A program made the position numbers and the translations under genes. From an uncultured Oscillospiraceae bacterium (GTDB lineage Bacteria; Bacillota; Clostridia; Oscillospirales; Oscillospiraceae): a stretch of DNA of 43,303 bases. Shown one piece after another: positions 24,523 through 33,595 of the stretch (position 1 is its first letter; every line of letters begins with the position of its first letter). Under the pieces are notes generated by a model. That model was not told where the DNA came from. It did no database searches and saw nothing but the letters and a program-made list of their open reading frames with translations. The stretch lies in contig CANQCS010000017.1 of assembly GCA_947589745.1 (NCBI GenBank), positions 1-43,303 on the forward strand. Direction: 5' to 3'.

Positions 24523-25477
24523 ATTTCACGTACCGCTCCATCTCCGGCTCAGACAGATACACGGAGTGGGTGCCGCCCAGATAGTGCATGGAGGGCTTCT
24601 CCACGCTGTAATCGTGGACGCTGGGGTCGTAGGTGATGTAGCTCCGCCACTTCTCGGAGTAGGGGTCCGGGGAGGGGATGGCGGACAGCAGCGCCTTGGT
24701 GTAGGGGTGGACCGGGTTGGCGTAGATCTCCGCCGCGGTGCCCTGCTCCACCAGCTTGCCCTGGTACATCACGCCGATGTAATCGGAGAAGTACTTGACC
24801 ACCGACAGGTTGTGGGCGATAAAGAGGATGGTCAGCCCCAGCTCCCGCTTCAGGTCGTTCAGCAGGTTCAGCACCTGGGCCTGGATGGACACGTCCAGGG
24901 CGGAGATGGGCTCGTCGGCGATGACCAGGCTGGGGTTGGAGGCCAGCACGCGGGCGATGCCGATGCGCTGCCGCTGGCCGCCGGAGAACTCGTGGGGGTA
25001 GCGGCTCAGGTGGTCCTCGGAGAGGCCCACCATCTTGATCATCTCCAGGCAGCGGGCGTAGAGCTCGTCCTCATTCTTGACCAGCTTGTTGATGAGCAGG
25101 CCCTCGCCGATGATCTCCTTGATGGTCATGCGGGGGTTCAGGGAGGAGATGGGGTCCTGGAAGATCATCTGGATGCCCTGGTGGACGAAGCGCTTGTCCT
25201 CCTTGGACAGCTTGCCGGAGATCAGCTTGCCCTGGAAGTAGACCTCGCCGCCGGTGGCCTTGTAGAGGCGGATGATGGTGCGGCCGGTGGTGGTCTTGCC
25301 GCAGCCGGACTCCCCCACCAGACCGAAGGTCTGGCCCCGGGGGATCTTGAAGCTGACGTCGTCCACGGCCTTGACCACGACCTTGTTCCTGCCGTAGCCG
25401 CTCTTGAAGTACTGCTTCAGGTTCCGCACGTCAAGGACGATGTTCTCCTCCACGGCGGCGTTCCGGGTCTCAGCCAT
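24521..25477 (-). CDS. oppF: Oligopeptide ABC transporter ATP-binding protein (OppF type)
   Basis: ATPase of 318 residues that energises the peptide importer encoded just upstream. Walker [10 protein letters not shown], signature [14 protein letters not shown] and Walker [13 protein letters not shown] are complete. The C-terminal oligopeptide-transporter extension is seen from [19 protein letters not shown] onward. The ATG at 25477 overlaps the oppD stop by eight bases; longer upstream starts would run through oppD. It is the last gene of the operon, and its stop lies within repeat copy D. Confidence 0.94.
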   Translation of the reverse strand: MAETRNAAVEENIVLDVRNLKQYFKSGYGRNKVVVKAVDDVSFKIPRGQTFGLVGESGCGKTTTGRTIIRLYKATGGEVYFQGKLISGKLSKEDKRFVHQGIQMIFQDPISSLNPRMTIKEIIGEGLLINKLVKNEDELYARCLEMIKMVGLSEDHLSRYPHEFSGGQRQRIGIARVLASNPSLVIADEPISALDVSIQAQVLNLLNDLKRELGLTILFIAHNLSVVKYFSDYIGVMYQGKLVEQGTAAEIYANPVHPYTKALLSAIPSPDPYSEKWRSYITYDPSVHDYSVEKPSMHYLGGTHSVYLSEPEMERYVK

Positions 25478-26528
25478 TGGCTCTCGCCTCCTTCCGTGCA
25501 ATGCTCTTCTGGATGCGGCGCTCCAGCGCCGCCGGGCGCTGCATCTTCGGCGCCGAGGGGTGCAGCAGCCAGGTGGCCGCATAGTGGGTGTCGCTGATCT
25601 TGAACATGGGGGGCTGCCGGTCGAAGTCCAGCTTCAGGGCCCAGGGGTTCCGCTCCGCGAAAGCGTCGCCCTCAGGCGGCACCAGCATGTTGGGGGGCGT
25701 GCCCTGGAGGGCCACCAGGGCCTCGCCGGACTCCAGGTCCATGTCGGGCATGGAGGCCATCAGGCTCCAGGTGTAGGGGTGGCGGGGATCGTAGAAGATG
25801 TCCTCCGCCGTGCCGTACTCCACGATCTTGCCGGCGTACATGACGGCCACGCGGTCGGCCACGTGGGCCACCACGCCCAGGTCGTGGGTGATGAAGATGG
25901 TGGACAGGTCGTGGTTCCTCTGCATCTCGCCCAGCAGGGACAGCACCTGGGCCTGGATGGTCACGTCCAGGGCCGTGGTGGGCTCGTCGCAGATCATGAT
26001 TTTGGGGTTGGAGGCCAGGGCGATGGCGATGACGATGCGCTGGCGCATGCCGCCGGAGAAGTGGAAGGGGTACTGGTTGTACCGCTTCTCAGGCTCGGGG
26101 ATGCCCACCGCCCGCATCAGCTCCAGGGACCGCTTCTTGGCCTCGGCCCGGGAAGTCTTGTGGAGGATGGTGAAGATCTCCTCGATCTGGCGGCCGATCT
26201 TCATGATGGGGTTCAGGGAGGACAGGGGGTCCTGGAAGATCATGGCGATCTCCCGGGAGCGGATCTTCTCCCAGCCCTTCTCGTCCAGGGCCAGCAGGTT
26301 CTGGCCCTGGTACATGGCGGTGCCCTTCTCCACCCGGGCGGTGCCGCCCAGAAGGCCCATGAGGCTCTTCACGGTGACGGATTTGCCGGAACCGGACTCC
26401 CCCACGATGGCCAGGGTCTCGCCCTTGTACAGGTCGAAGCTGACGCCCCGGACCGCCTGGACGATGCCGGCATAGGTGTGGAAGTTGACCGTCAGGTCCC
26501 GGACCTCCAGAATTTTTTCTCTTTCCAT
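25470..26528 (-). CDS. oppD: Oligopeptide ABC transporter ATP-binding protein (OppD type)
   Basis: ATPase of 352 residues, partner of OppF. Walker A GESGSGKSVT, signature FSGGMRQRIVIAIAL and Walker B IMICDEPTTALDV are present. RHPYTWSLMASMPD is the OppD/DppD C-terminal motif, but the usual cysteine-rich cluster-binding tail of this family is not evident here; the tail continues with about 40 Arg/Ala-rich residues. It sits 16 bases after oppC and overlaps oppF by eight. Confidence 0.94.
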   Translation of the reverse strand: MEREKILEVRDLTVNFHTYAGIVQAVRGVSFDLYKGETLAIVGESGSGKSVTVKSLMGLLGGTARVEKGTAMYQGQNLLALDEKGWEKIRSREIAMIFQDPLSSLNPIMKIGRQIEEIFTILHKTSRAEAKKRSLELMRAVGIPEPEKRYNQYPFHFSGGMRQRIVIAIALASNPKIMICDEPTTALDVTIQAQVLSLLGEMQRNHDLSTIFITHDLGVVAHVADRVAVMYAGKIVEYGTAEDIFYDPRHPYTWSLMASMPDMDLESGEALVALQGTPPNMLVPPEGDAFAERNPWALKLDFDRQPPMFKISDTHYAATWLLHPSAPKMQRPAALERRIQKSIARKEARANG

Positions 26529-26544
26529 GAAGCCGTCCTCCTTA

Positions 26545-27705
26545 TCACTGCCGCAGCGCCGGGTTGAAGGCGTCGCGCAGGCCGTTGCCCATCAGGTTGA
26601 AGGCCAGCATCAGCAGCACGATCACGATGCCCGGGGAGATGATCATAAAGGGATAGTCCATCAGGACCTTCTGGCCGTCGCTGAGCAGCACGCCGATGGA
26701 GGGGTTGGGGGCCTGGACGCCCAGACCCAGGTAGGACAGACCGGCCTCCTGGAACACCACGCCGGGCACCGACAGGGCGCTCTGGGTGATGACGGTGCCG
26801 ATGGCGTTGGGCAGGATGTGGCGGAACATGGTGTGGGTGTCGCTGGCGCCCATGGTGCGGGAGGCCAGAACGTACTCGCGGTTCTTATAGCGGTAGAACT
26901 GCATTCGGACGCCGTTGGCCGTGCCCATCCAGCCTGTGAGGCAGAAGGCCAGGATCAGCGGCGCGATGCCGGTGCCGAAGAGCATGATGAGCAGAATGGT
27001 CAGGGGCAGGGACGGGATGTTCCACACCACGTCCATGAGACGCTGGATGATGAGGTCCACCCAGCCGCCGTAGTAGCCGCAGATGGCGCCCACCACCAGG
27101 CCCACGGACAGGTTGATGGCCACCACCGCGAAGGCCAGGATCAGGGACACCCGGGTGCCCTGCCACAGGCGGGCGAACATGTCGCGGCCCACGGCGTCGG
27201 TGCCGAACCAGAAATAGGTGTCCGGGACGCCGTTGTAGACGTACATGTTCACGCGGATACGGGCCATGATGCCCTTGCCGAAGGCCGAGGAGGTCTCAAA
27301 GGTGCCCAGGTCCTCCACCACGGCGTCGCCGTAGCTCTCCACGTCGTTGACCTGGACCTCCAGCACGCGGGTGCCGTCCAGGATGCCCAGCTTCTCCACA
27401 ATGGGGATGCGGGGCGGCATGTATTTGAGATCCCACCGCTGGGTCAGGTAGTCGTGGGGGCTGAGGTAGGGACCGATGATGCCCATGACCACGATGAGCA
27501 GGATGACGGTGGTGGCCACGATGGTCACCTTGCTGCGGATGAACCGGCGCCACACGTCCTTGCCGTAGGACACGGACTCGGTCTTGAACTCCACGTCGGT
27601 GATCTTCTCCTTGCGGACCACCTGCTGGAGCTCCGACTTGGGGATGTTCAGCAGCTCCTGGCTCAGGGGCTCGCCGTTTTCCATGCAGACCTGGAAATCA
27701 TTCAT
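26545..27705 (-). CDS. oppC: Oligopeptide ABC transporter permease (OppC type)
   Basis: Inner-membrane permease of 386 residues. An N-terminal cytoplasmic stretch of about 55 residues and one membrane helix (TIVATTVILLIVVMGIIG) precede a large extracellular insert (about 80-165). The core permease region has GTDAVGRDMFARLWQG and the EAA loop around YVLASRTMGASDTHTMFRHILPN. The insert and long N-terminus make it longer than usual OppC (about 300). It overlaps the oppB stop by eight bases. Confidence 0.94.
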   Translation of the reverse strand: MNDFQVCMENGEPLSQELLNIPKSELQQVVRKEKITDVEFKTESVSYGKDVWRRFIRSKVTIVATTVILLIVVMGIIGPYLSPHDYLTQRWDLKYMPPRIPIVEKLGILDGTRVLEVQVNDVESYGDAVVEDLGTFETSSAFGKGIMARIRVNMYVYNGVPDTYFWFGTDAVGRDMFARLWQGTRVSLILAFAVVAINLSVGLVVGAICGYYGGWVDLIIQRLMDVVWNIPSLPLTILLIMLFGTGIAPLILAFCLTGWMGTANGVRMQFYRYKNREYVLASRTMGASDTHTMFRHILPNAIGTVITQSALSVPGVVFQEAGLSYLGLGVQAPNPSIGVLLSDGQKVLMDYPFMIISPGIVIVLLMLAFNLMGNGLRDAFNPALRQ

Positions 27706-28654
27706 CTTTCTTCCCTCCCATCCGGATGCGGGGGTCCACGACGCCGTAGGACAGGTCCGCCAGAATGGCCATAAAGAGGCCGATGAAGCAGTAGAAGATG
27801 ACGATGCCCATGGTCAGCCAGTGGTCGTGGCCGTTGATGGCCGCCATCATGGTCTTGGACAGGCCCGGCACGCCGAAGATCTGCTCGATGACCAGGGAGC
27901 TGGACAGCACGCCCAGGAACAGATACAGGAACGTGGAGGCCAGGGGCACACAGGAATTCCGCAAGGCGTGGCGGAGCAGGGTCTGCCGGTAGGTGAGGCC
28001 CTTGGCCTTGGCCAGCATCATGAAGTCCATGGTCAGCACCTCCGCCATCTCGGCGCGGAGGGTACGGGCTATGCTGGCGATGCCGCCGAAGCTCAGGGCC
28101 AGAATCGGCATGATCATGGAGTAGAATTTCGTCCAGGTCAGGTGGGGCTCCGCCTCCAGGATCAGCGGGAACCACTCCAGCTTGAAGCCCAGGATGTACT
28201 GCATCAGCGCCGCCAGAACGAAGGACGGCACGGAGATCAGCAAGATGACGATGGTGCTGGAGATGTGGTCAAAGATGGTGTCCTTCTTGACGGCCATGAG
28301 GATGCCGAAGATCATACCGAAGGGCAGAATGACGATGGCGGAGAAGTAGTTGAGCTGGATGGTGACGGGCAGGCGCTCCAGCACCACGTTCATCACGGGG
28401 ACGCCGGGTCGGACTTTCAGGGAGTAGCCGAAGTCCAGCCTCAGATAGTCCCGCATGGTGTAGCCGAACTGGACGATCAGCGGCTCGTTCAGGTGGTACT
28501 TGGCCATGATCAGCTCACGGACGGAGCGGTCGATCTTGGGGGAGAGGTCCAGGATCTCCCCGGGCATAAAGTGGAGCACGAAGAACACCACGACCACGAC
28601 CACCACGAAGGTGCAGAACGCGGCGATGATCCTCTGTATGATATACTTTAACAA
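27698..28654 (-). CDS. oppB: Oligopeptide ABC transporter permease (OppB type)
   Basis: Permease of 318 residues with about six membrane helices. The first is a strikingly Val-rich run (positions about 12-24). The EAA motif is near MLAKAKGLTYRQTLLRHALRN. A TTG at 28654 is taken as the start: it is preceded by AAGGAGA, gives the standard KYIIQRIIAAF N-terminus, and yields the normal family length. A longer frame to 28747 would translate the hairpins in the oppA-oppB gap and is rejected. Confidence 0.9.
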   Translation of the reverse strand: MLKYIIQRIIAAFCTFVVVVVVVFFVLHFMPGEILDLSPKIDRSVRELIMAKYHLNEPLIVQFGYTMRDYLRLDFGYSLKVRPGVPVMNVVLERLPVTIQLNYFSAIVILPFGMIFGILMAVKKDTIFDHISSTIVILLISVPSFVLAALMQYILGFKLEWFPLILEAEPHLTWTKFYSMIMPILALSFGGIASIARTLRAEMAEVLTMDFMMLAKAKGLTYRQTLLRHALRNSCVPLASTFLYLFLGVLSSSLVIEQIFGVPGLSKTMMAAINGHDHWLTMGIVIFYCFIGLFMAILADLSYGVVDPRIRMGGKKDE

Positions 28655-28712
28655 CGGCTCTTTCTCTCCTTTCTTCTCTGGCCCGGAGCGGGCCGGAGGA
28701 TCGTCCCTCCCA

Positions 28713-28818
28713 AAAGCATTGCTGCGCTCCCCGGGGGACCGTAACAATGCTTTCCGGGGGAAGCATATTTGGATGCTTCAACGGGCAGCGGCCCGCTTCC
28801 CTCAGCGGGAAGCGGGCC
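28713..28818 (-). other. Three stem-loops between oppA and oppB
   Basis: Right after the oppA stop the transcript forms a perfect 12-bp stem (GGCCCGCTTCCC/GGGAAGCGGGCC, 28790-28818). AAGCAT/ATGCTT (28761-28778) and AAAGCATTG/CAATGCTTT (28713-28753) follow. No U-run follows. The arrangement fits 3-prime end protection of an abundant oppA message relative to the permease genes. Confidence 0.6.
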
Positions 28819-28835
28819 GTTCCGCGCTTACGGGA

Positions 28836-30698
28836 TCACTCGAAGATGGTCTGCATCCGGTAGAACTCCAGGGACCAGTCGCCCTCCTCCACGATGGGAC
28901 GGACGCCATCGGCGAAGAAGTAGCGGTTACCGCTGGAATAGCAGGGGATGAAGCTGCAGTCGTTGTAGAGGATCTCCTCCATCTTGGCCGCGTTCTCCAG
29001 CTTGCCCTGGTCGTTGCGCTTGTAGTCGCCCAGAGCGTTCTGCTCAAACAGCTCGTTCCACTTGTACATGGTCTCGTCGTCGGCGAAGATGCAGTACTGG
29101 CTGTTGTAGGCGTAGATGCTGTCGTCAGGCACCCAGTTGGTGTTGTTCCAGGCCTGGCTGGGATCCTGATACCAGCCGCCGGCGATGCAGATGTCGTACT
29201 TCAGGGCGGTACGGGCCAGGTTCTCCTCGTACATGGTGGCGTTGGCGGTAGCCTGGAGGCTCAGCTCGAACATGTTGGGATCGAACAGGCTGTTCCAGCA
29301 GCTCTGCACGGCCTCGGCCCAGGTGCGGGCCTTGTCGTTGTAGTCGGAGTAGAGAGCGGTGATGGCGATCTTCTGATTGCCGTTGTTCTCATAGGCCTTC
29401 TGCATGTACTCCTTGGCCAGCTCGGGATCGTAGCCGGACTGGGTGGCGGGGTGGCCGTCGATGCGGATGGCCTGGGCCTCGGGGGAGCTGTGGTAGTCGA
29501 TGGTGGCGTTGTCGGGATCGGCCGGGTCGGGCATGGTGGCGTAGGGCATGTACAGATAGGCGCTGGGCATGGCCGTGCCGTACACGGTGGGCACCACGTT
29601 GTCGCGGTCAAGGCCCCAGTACAGAGCCAGACGCAGGTTGACGTCCTTCAGAGCCTCCACGGAGGGAGTCCGGGAGTTCAGGAAGATACCGTAGTTGTTG
29701 GGGGTGTACACGAAGTGGGCGCCGGAGTAGTTGGCATACTCGTCCTGGTTGGCGACGCAGTAGCTCAGCTTGCCCTGCTCAAAGAGCTGCACCACGGTGT
29801 TGGGGTCGGAGACAGCGGTGTACTCCACGCGGTCGGGGGTGAAGATGTCGGCCATGGGGGCGCCGCCGTCGGTGCGGCGCTCCAGCACCAGGGACTGGCC
29901 CTCGATGAGCTGGGTGACCACATACAGGCCGGAGGACATGAGGGTGTCCACGCTGGAGCCGTAGGAGCTCTGGGTGCCGTCAGCGTTCAGAGTGGCCTCG
30001 AAGGTGGGCTGGTGGATGACGCCGGTGCCCATCCAGAAGAAGGCGCGCATATCGCGGACGGTGGCGGGCTCATGGTCCTTCTCAAAGGTGAACTGCAGGG
30101 TGTAGTCGTCGAGGACCTTGAAGCCCACGTCCTCCCAGGCGCACTCGCCGGCCAGATAGGCCTCGCCGTTGACCAGGTCAGACAGGGTGATGTTGCGGTT
30201 GGCCAGCTTGGGATCGTTCAGCATCTTGAAGCTGTAGGCGAAGTCGTTGGCCGTGATGGGGTCGCCGTTGGCGAAGGTGTAGCCCTCGTGCATCTTGACA
30301 GTCCAGGTCAGCATGTCGTCGCTGGGCACGGGGTCGCCCTCGGCCAGGCAGGGCAGCCAGGCCTTGGACTGGGTCTCCACGTCGTAGACCTCGCGGTACA
30401 GGGTGGCGTGGATGTCGTTGACCAGCTCATAGTCGCTGGCGTTGTTGAAGGGGCTGAGGGTGGTGGGGGTGTCGCCGAAGGTGATCCGCAGGACCTTCTC
30501 GGTGGTCTCGCCGGAGCCGTCGCCGGCCGGGGCCTCGTCTTCGGAGCCGCCGTTGTTGGTCTTGTCCTCGGTGGAGCTGTTGTTGCCGCCCTGGTTGTTG
30601 CTGGTCTGGCTGCCACTGTTGCCGCCACCGCCGCAGGCGGTGAGGAGCAGCATCGCGATCAGCAGAACGGACAGGATGCGAGTGAGACGTTTCTTCAT
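28836..30698 (-). CDS. oppA: Peptide-binding lipoprotein (SBP family 5, OppA type)
   Basis: Extracellular solute-binding protein of 620 residues that delivers ligand to OppBC. A lipoprotein signal ends in LLTAC (Cys22). A Gly/Asn/Ser- and acid-rich linker runs to about residue 75, and the SBP_bac_5 fold follows (SPFNNASDYELVNDIHATLY, then TWTVKMHEGYTFANGDPIT). ATG 30698 with AAGGAGG is chosen; the frame continues upstream through palindromes without homology. Ligand is unknown. Clustering with HypD suggests hydroxyproline-containing peptides, but this is inference. Confidence 0.94.
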   Translation of the reverse strand: MKKRLTRILSVLLIAMLLLTACGGGGNSGSQTSNNQGGNNSSTEDKTNNGGSEDEAPAGDGSGETTEKVLRITFGDTPTTLSPFNNASDYELVNDIHATLYREVYDVETQSKAWLPCLAEGDPVPSDDMLTWTVKMHEGYTFANGDPITANDFAYSFKMLNDPKLANRNITLSDLVNGEAYLAGECAWEDVGFKVLDDYTLQFTFEKDHEPATVRDMRAFFWMGTGVIHQPTFEATLNADGTQSSYGSSVDTLMSSGLYVVTQLIEGQSLVLERRTDGGAPMADIFTPDRVEYTAVSDPNTVVQLFEQGKLSYCVANQDEYANYSGAHFVYTPNNYGIFLNSRTPSVEALKDVNLRLALYWGLDRDNVVPTVYGTAMPSAYLYMPYATMPDPADPDNATIDYHSSPEAQAIRIDGHPATQSGYDPELAKEYMQKAYENNGNQKIAITALYSDYNDKARTWAEAVQSCWNSLFDPNMFELSLQATANATMYEENLARTALKYDICIAGGWYQDPSQAWNNTNWVPDDSIYAYNSQYCIFADDETMYKWNELFEQNALGDYKRNDQGKLENAAKMEEILYNDCSFIPCYSSGNRYFFADGVRPIVEEGDWSLEFYRMQTIFE

Positions 30699-30734
30699 TC
30701 TAATTTCCTCCTTGATTGATTTGGAAAGAGTGTG

Positions 30735-30798
30735 GTCCGCCCCTTGGGGCGGACAGGAAAACGGGTACCCGTTTTCCTGATGGCCGGCTGAACCGGCC
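30735..30798 (-). promoter_or_regulatory. Three palindromic hairpins in the oppA leader
   Basis: In transcript order: GGCCGG/CCGGCC (30798-30782), a 26-base perfect palindrome centred on GGGTACCC (30779-30754), and a 20-base palindrome GTCCGCCCC/GGGGCGGAC (30754-30735). They end about 35 bases before the oppA ATG. No U-run follows any. Candidates are a protein operator, an RNA-stability element or a processing site. Confidence 0.6.
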
Positions 30799-30892
30799 GC
30801 AGGGCCATGTTTTGTTATGGTGCGGGACTCACCTCCTGCCGCGCACGGGGGTCCTTGTGCCCCGGCGCATGTTTTATGGTAGGAAAGCCGGA

Positions 30893-31291
30893 TCAGGCTC
30901 CGGCAAATACCAACAAAAAGGATACCGCCCAGCACCCCAGGCCAAAGGCCAGGGGCCAGCCGACGGGACGCTGCCGCTCCTCGTCATAGATGACGTTGAC
31001 TGTGTACTCGGCCAGGGACATGGGGCGGGCCTCGCCGTGCTGCCGCCCCGCCCGCTTCCAGCGCACCTTGTAGGCCATGTAGGAGAAGGTCTTGAAGAGG
31101 CCCACATTGGAGATGTACCGGATACATGCGGTGATCACATGGACCACGCCCATGGTGAACAGAATGTCGGACAGGAGAAAGAGAACTCCCCCGGGCCTTT
31201 CCAGCAGGAGGATGGGCACCAGCGACAGGACGAAAGAGATCAGGATCAGCCGGACCTCCTCCTTTTTCAAAAGCCGCTTGAGCGCCTTCAT
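30893..31291 (-). CDS. Small membrane protein, DUF3899-like
   Basis: Protein of 132 residues with three predicted membrane helices: EVRLILISFVLSLVPILLL, LLSDILFTMGVVHVITACI and a C-terminal PLAFGLGCWAVSFLLVF. The layout and the charged segment before the last helix fit the DUF3899 family, whose function is unknown. ATG 31291 has GGAGG at eight bases. It is transcribed from a TTGAAA-17-TATTAT promoter, and no strong separate promoter is visible in the 195-base gap before oppA. It may therefore lead the opp operon. Confidence 0.7.
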   Translation of the reverse strand: MKALKRLLKKEEVRLILISFVLSLVPILLLERPGGVLFLLSDILFTMGVVHVITACIRYISNVGLFKTFSYMAYKVRWKRAGRQHGEARPMSLAEYTVNVIYDEERQRPVGWPLAFGLGCWAVSFLLVFAGA

Positions 31292-31327
31292 GCCGCCAGC
31301 CTCCCGCAAAGCAAAAGATTAATACTT

Positions 31328-31356
31328 ATAATAGCCCTTTTTCACGGGATTTTCAA
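31328..31356 (-). promoter_or_regulatory. Promoter of the DUF3899-opp unit
   Basis: Minus strand TTGAAA (31356-31351), 17 bases, TATTAT (31333-31328). It is in the AT-rich 354-base gap (31292-31645) that also holds the divergent plus-strand promoter. Confidence 0.7.
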
Positions 31357-31544
31357 CTGTTTATTTTTTCATTCCGAGATTTTGGAGGGATTCTACAATT
31401 TCACGAAAAATCGGCCGGAAAATTCACATTTCTGCCAAAATGAAAATGGGCCGTATTATGATGAAAATTCATACCCCGTTTTTCTATACTGGTGAACGAG
31501 AAAATTTACTTTGTAAAATGTGCCCGAAAAATCACGAATACCTG

Positions 31545-31572
31545 TTGCAATTTTTTACGGCAGTCTTATAAT
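31545..31572 (+). promoter_or_regulatory. Promoter of the flavoprotein-ferredoxin-peptidase operon
   Basis: TTGCAA (31545-31550), 16 bases, TATAAT (31567-31572), about 73 bases before the ATG. The gap between this and the divergent promoter has repeated CGAAAAATC segments but no gene. Confidence 0.7.
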
Positions 31573-31645
31573 ACGGAATATGCGGTCTGCGCATGACAGA
31601 AGCGCGCCGCCCTTCTATGGGGAGCGGCGCGGAAGGAGGCGCGAT

Positions 31646-33595
31646 ATGACAGAACAGGCCAAATGGCCCTATCCCAGCCGGGTGGAGGAGACCACGCGGC
31701 TGGAGGCGGACGTGCTGGTGCTGGGCGGCGGCATCGCCGGGTGCATGGCGGCCATCGCCGCGGCGAAGCGGGGGCAGAGCGTGATCCTGGTGGACAAGGG
31801 CGCGGTGCGCCGAAGCGGCGCGGGAGGCTCCGGCTGCGACCACTGGGAGTCCGCCGCGACGAATCCCTGCTCCAAGGTGACGCCGGAGGAGCTGCTCCAG
31901 GCCATGCTGGACGACAACGACGGCTACAACAACGCCATCTCCCACTACATCGAGTGCCGGGAGGGCTGGGACCGGCTGCTGGATATCGAGGGGATGGGCG
32001 GCAAGATCCGGGACACGGAGGACGAGTTCGCCGGCGCGGACTTCCGGGACGAGGAGAGCAAGCTGCTCTTCGCCTACGACTATGTAAATCGATTTACTAT
32101 CCGCATCTGGGGCACCACCTTCAAGCCCGCCATGGAGCGGGAGTGCCGGCGGCTGGGGGTCCGGCTGGTGGAGCGGGTGATGGTCACCTCCCTGCTCACC
32201 GAGGGCGGCCGGAACGGCGGCCGGTGCGTGGGCGCTACCGGCGTGCACACCCGGGACGGCGGGTTCTACGTGTTCTCCGCCAAAGCCACCGTGATGGCCT
32301 TGTCCCGGCCCGCCCGCATCTGGCTCTTCTCCTCCGCCCACCCGGGACAGTGCGAGTTCCGGCCCATGTCCTGCATCGGCGACGGCCACGCCATGGGCTG
32401 GCGGGCCGGGGCGGAGTTCAACATGATGGAGAAGTCCGTCCGTGCGGAGTTCTCCTCCGCGGGGCGGTCCTTCCCGCCCTACAGCACCGGCAACAACCAC
32501 AACACCTGGTACCCCGCCTCCCTCATTGACGCCGAGGGCCGGGAGATCCCCTATGCCGACCGGGACGGCGATCTGCTGCCGGACTTCGCCCACCGGGGCC
32601 GGCCCGCGCCGGGGCAGAAGTTCTTCCTCAAGGGCGGCAACATCGAGCAGGCCAAGTACGAGTTCGACGGCCCCGAGACGCTGCCCTATGAGAAGCTGAA
32701 GGAGCTGGGCTACAAGCTGCCCTTCTACGCCGACCTCTCCGCCATGCCGGAGCTGGAGCGGAAGGTCATCTGGGGCATGATGGTGGGCCAGGAGGGCAAG
32801 ACCCAGGTGCCCGTGTACCGGAACTTCACCCAGCGGGGCTTCGACCCGGAGCGGGACGTGCTCCAGTGCTACGGCGTGGGCTGGACCAGCGCGGAGTTCC
32901 TGCCCCAGGAGCGGCAGCTCTTCGGCCTGCCCGGCGGGTTCATGAACGACTGGGACCTGATGACCAACCTGGAGGGGCTGTTCGTGGGCGGAGACGCCCT
33001 CTTCGCCTCCAACTGCTACGGCCACGCCGCCGCCACCGGGTCCTACGCGGGCCGGAAGGCCGCCGCCTACGCCGGGGCCCGCACCGCCGCCGTCCTGCCC
33101 TGGGAGCCTCAGATCCGGGCGGAGATGGAGCGGGTGTACGCCCCCCTCAGCGGCGACAGCGTCAACGGCGTGGGTTGGAAGGAGCTCAACGAGGCCATCG
33201 CCAAGGCCATGCAGAACTACTGCGCCGAGCAGAAGCGGGACGAGCTGCTGCTGTCCGGGGTGGAGCTGCTGGAGCGCTATCAGCGGGAGGTGGTGCCCCA
33301 CTGCTACGCCGCCAACCCCCACGAGCTGATGCGGCTGCTGGAGGTGTTCGACATCCTGACGGTGGCTCAGATGATCCTCCAGGCCTGCCTGGCCCGCCGC
33401 CAGAGCTGCGAAAAGCTGGAGTTCTACCGCACCGATGGCGAGGGGGCAATGGAGCCTTTCATCTGCATTCGGCACGACGGGGAGAAGGTCCTCCGCCGGG
33501 AAGTGCCTCTGGACTACGCCGGGAACATCAGGGAGAACTACGAGAAATATAACCAAGACTACATCGCGGAGAGAGCCGGGGAGGTGGAGGCATGA
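31646..33595 (+). CDS. FAD-dependent oxidoreductase, AprA/fumarate-reductase flavoprotein family
   Basis: Flavoprotein of 649 residues. The FAD dinucleotide-binding motif is LVLGGGIAGCMAAIAAAKRG (about 25-44), followed by RRSGAGGSGCDHWE, which resembles the adenylylsulfate reductase alpha / succinate dehydrogenase A group. GLFVGGDALFASNCYGHAAATG is the second FAD-contact region. A helical C-terminal domain follows. No sulfate-reduction genes are near, so AprA itself is unlikely. The ATG at 31646 has GGAAGGAGG six bases upstream. The gene overlaps the ferredoxin gene by four bases, so the pair probably forms one two-subunit enzyme. Substrate unknown. Confidence 0.88.
   Translation: MTEQAKWPYPSRVEETTRLEADVLVLGGGIAGCMAAIAAAKRGQSVILVDKGAVRRSGAGGSGCDHWESAATNPCSKVTPEELLQAMLDDNDGYNNAISHYIECREGWDRLLDIEGMGGKIRDTEDEFAGADFRDEESKLLFAYDYVNRFTIRIWGTTFKPAMERECRRLGVRLVERVMVTSLLTEGGRNGGRCVGATGVHTRDGGFYVFSAKATVMALSRPARIWLFSSAHPGQCEFRPMSCIGDGHAMGWRAGAEFNMMEKSVRAEFSSAGRSFPPYSTGNNHNTWYPASLIDAEGREIPYADRDGDLLPDFAHRGRPAPGQKFFLKGGNIEQAKYEFDGPETLPYEKLKELGYKLPFYADLSAMPELERKVIWGMMVGQEGKTQVPVYRNFTQRGFDPERDVLQCYGVGWTSAEFLPQERQLFGLPGGFMNDWDLMTNLEGLFVGGDALFASNCYGHAAATGSYAGRKAAAYAGARTAAVLPWEPQIRAEMERVYAPLSGDSVNGVGWKELNEAIAKAMQNYCAEQKRDELLLSGVELLERYQREVVPHCYAANPHELMRLLEVFDILTVAQMILQACLARRQSCEKLEFYRTDGEGAMEPFICIRHDGEKVLRREVPLDYAGNIRENYEKYNQDYIAERAGEVEA

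Noticed and set aside
28655-28747. A longer oppB start
   Set aside because: The extra 31 codons would read through the stem-loops of the oppA-oppB gap. The TTG at 28654 has an RBS and gives the normal family N-terminus.
31646-33595. Calling the flavoprotein adenylylsulfate reductase alpha subunit
   Set aside because: It is similar at the FAD motifs, but the partner is a short ferredoxin and there are no sat, dsr or other sulfate-reduction genes in the window.
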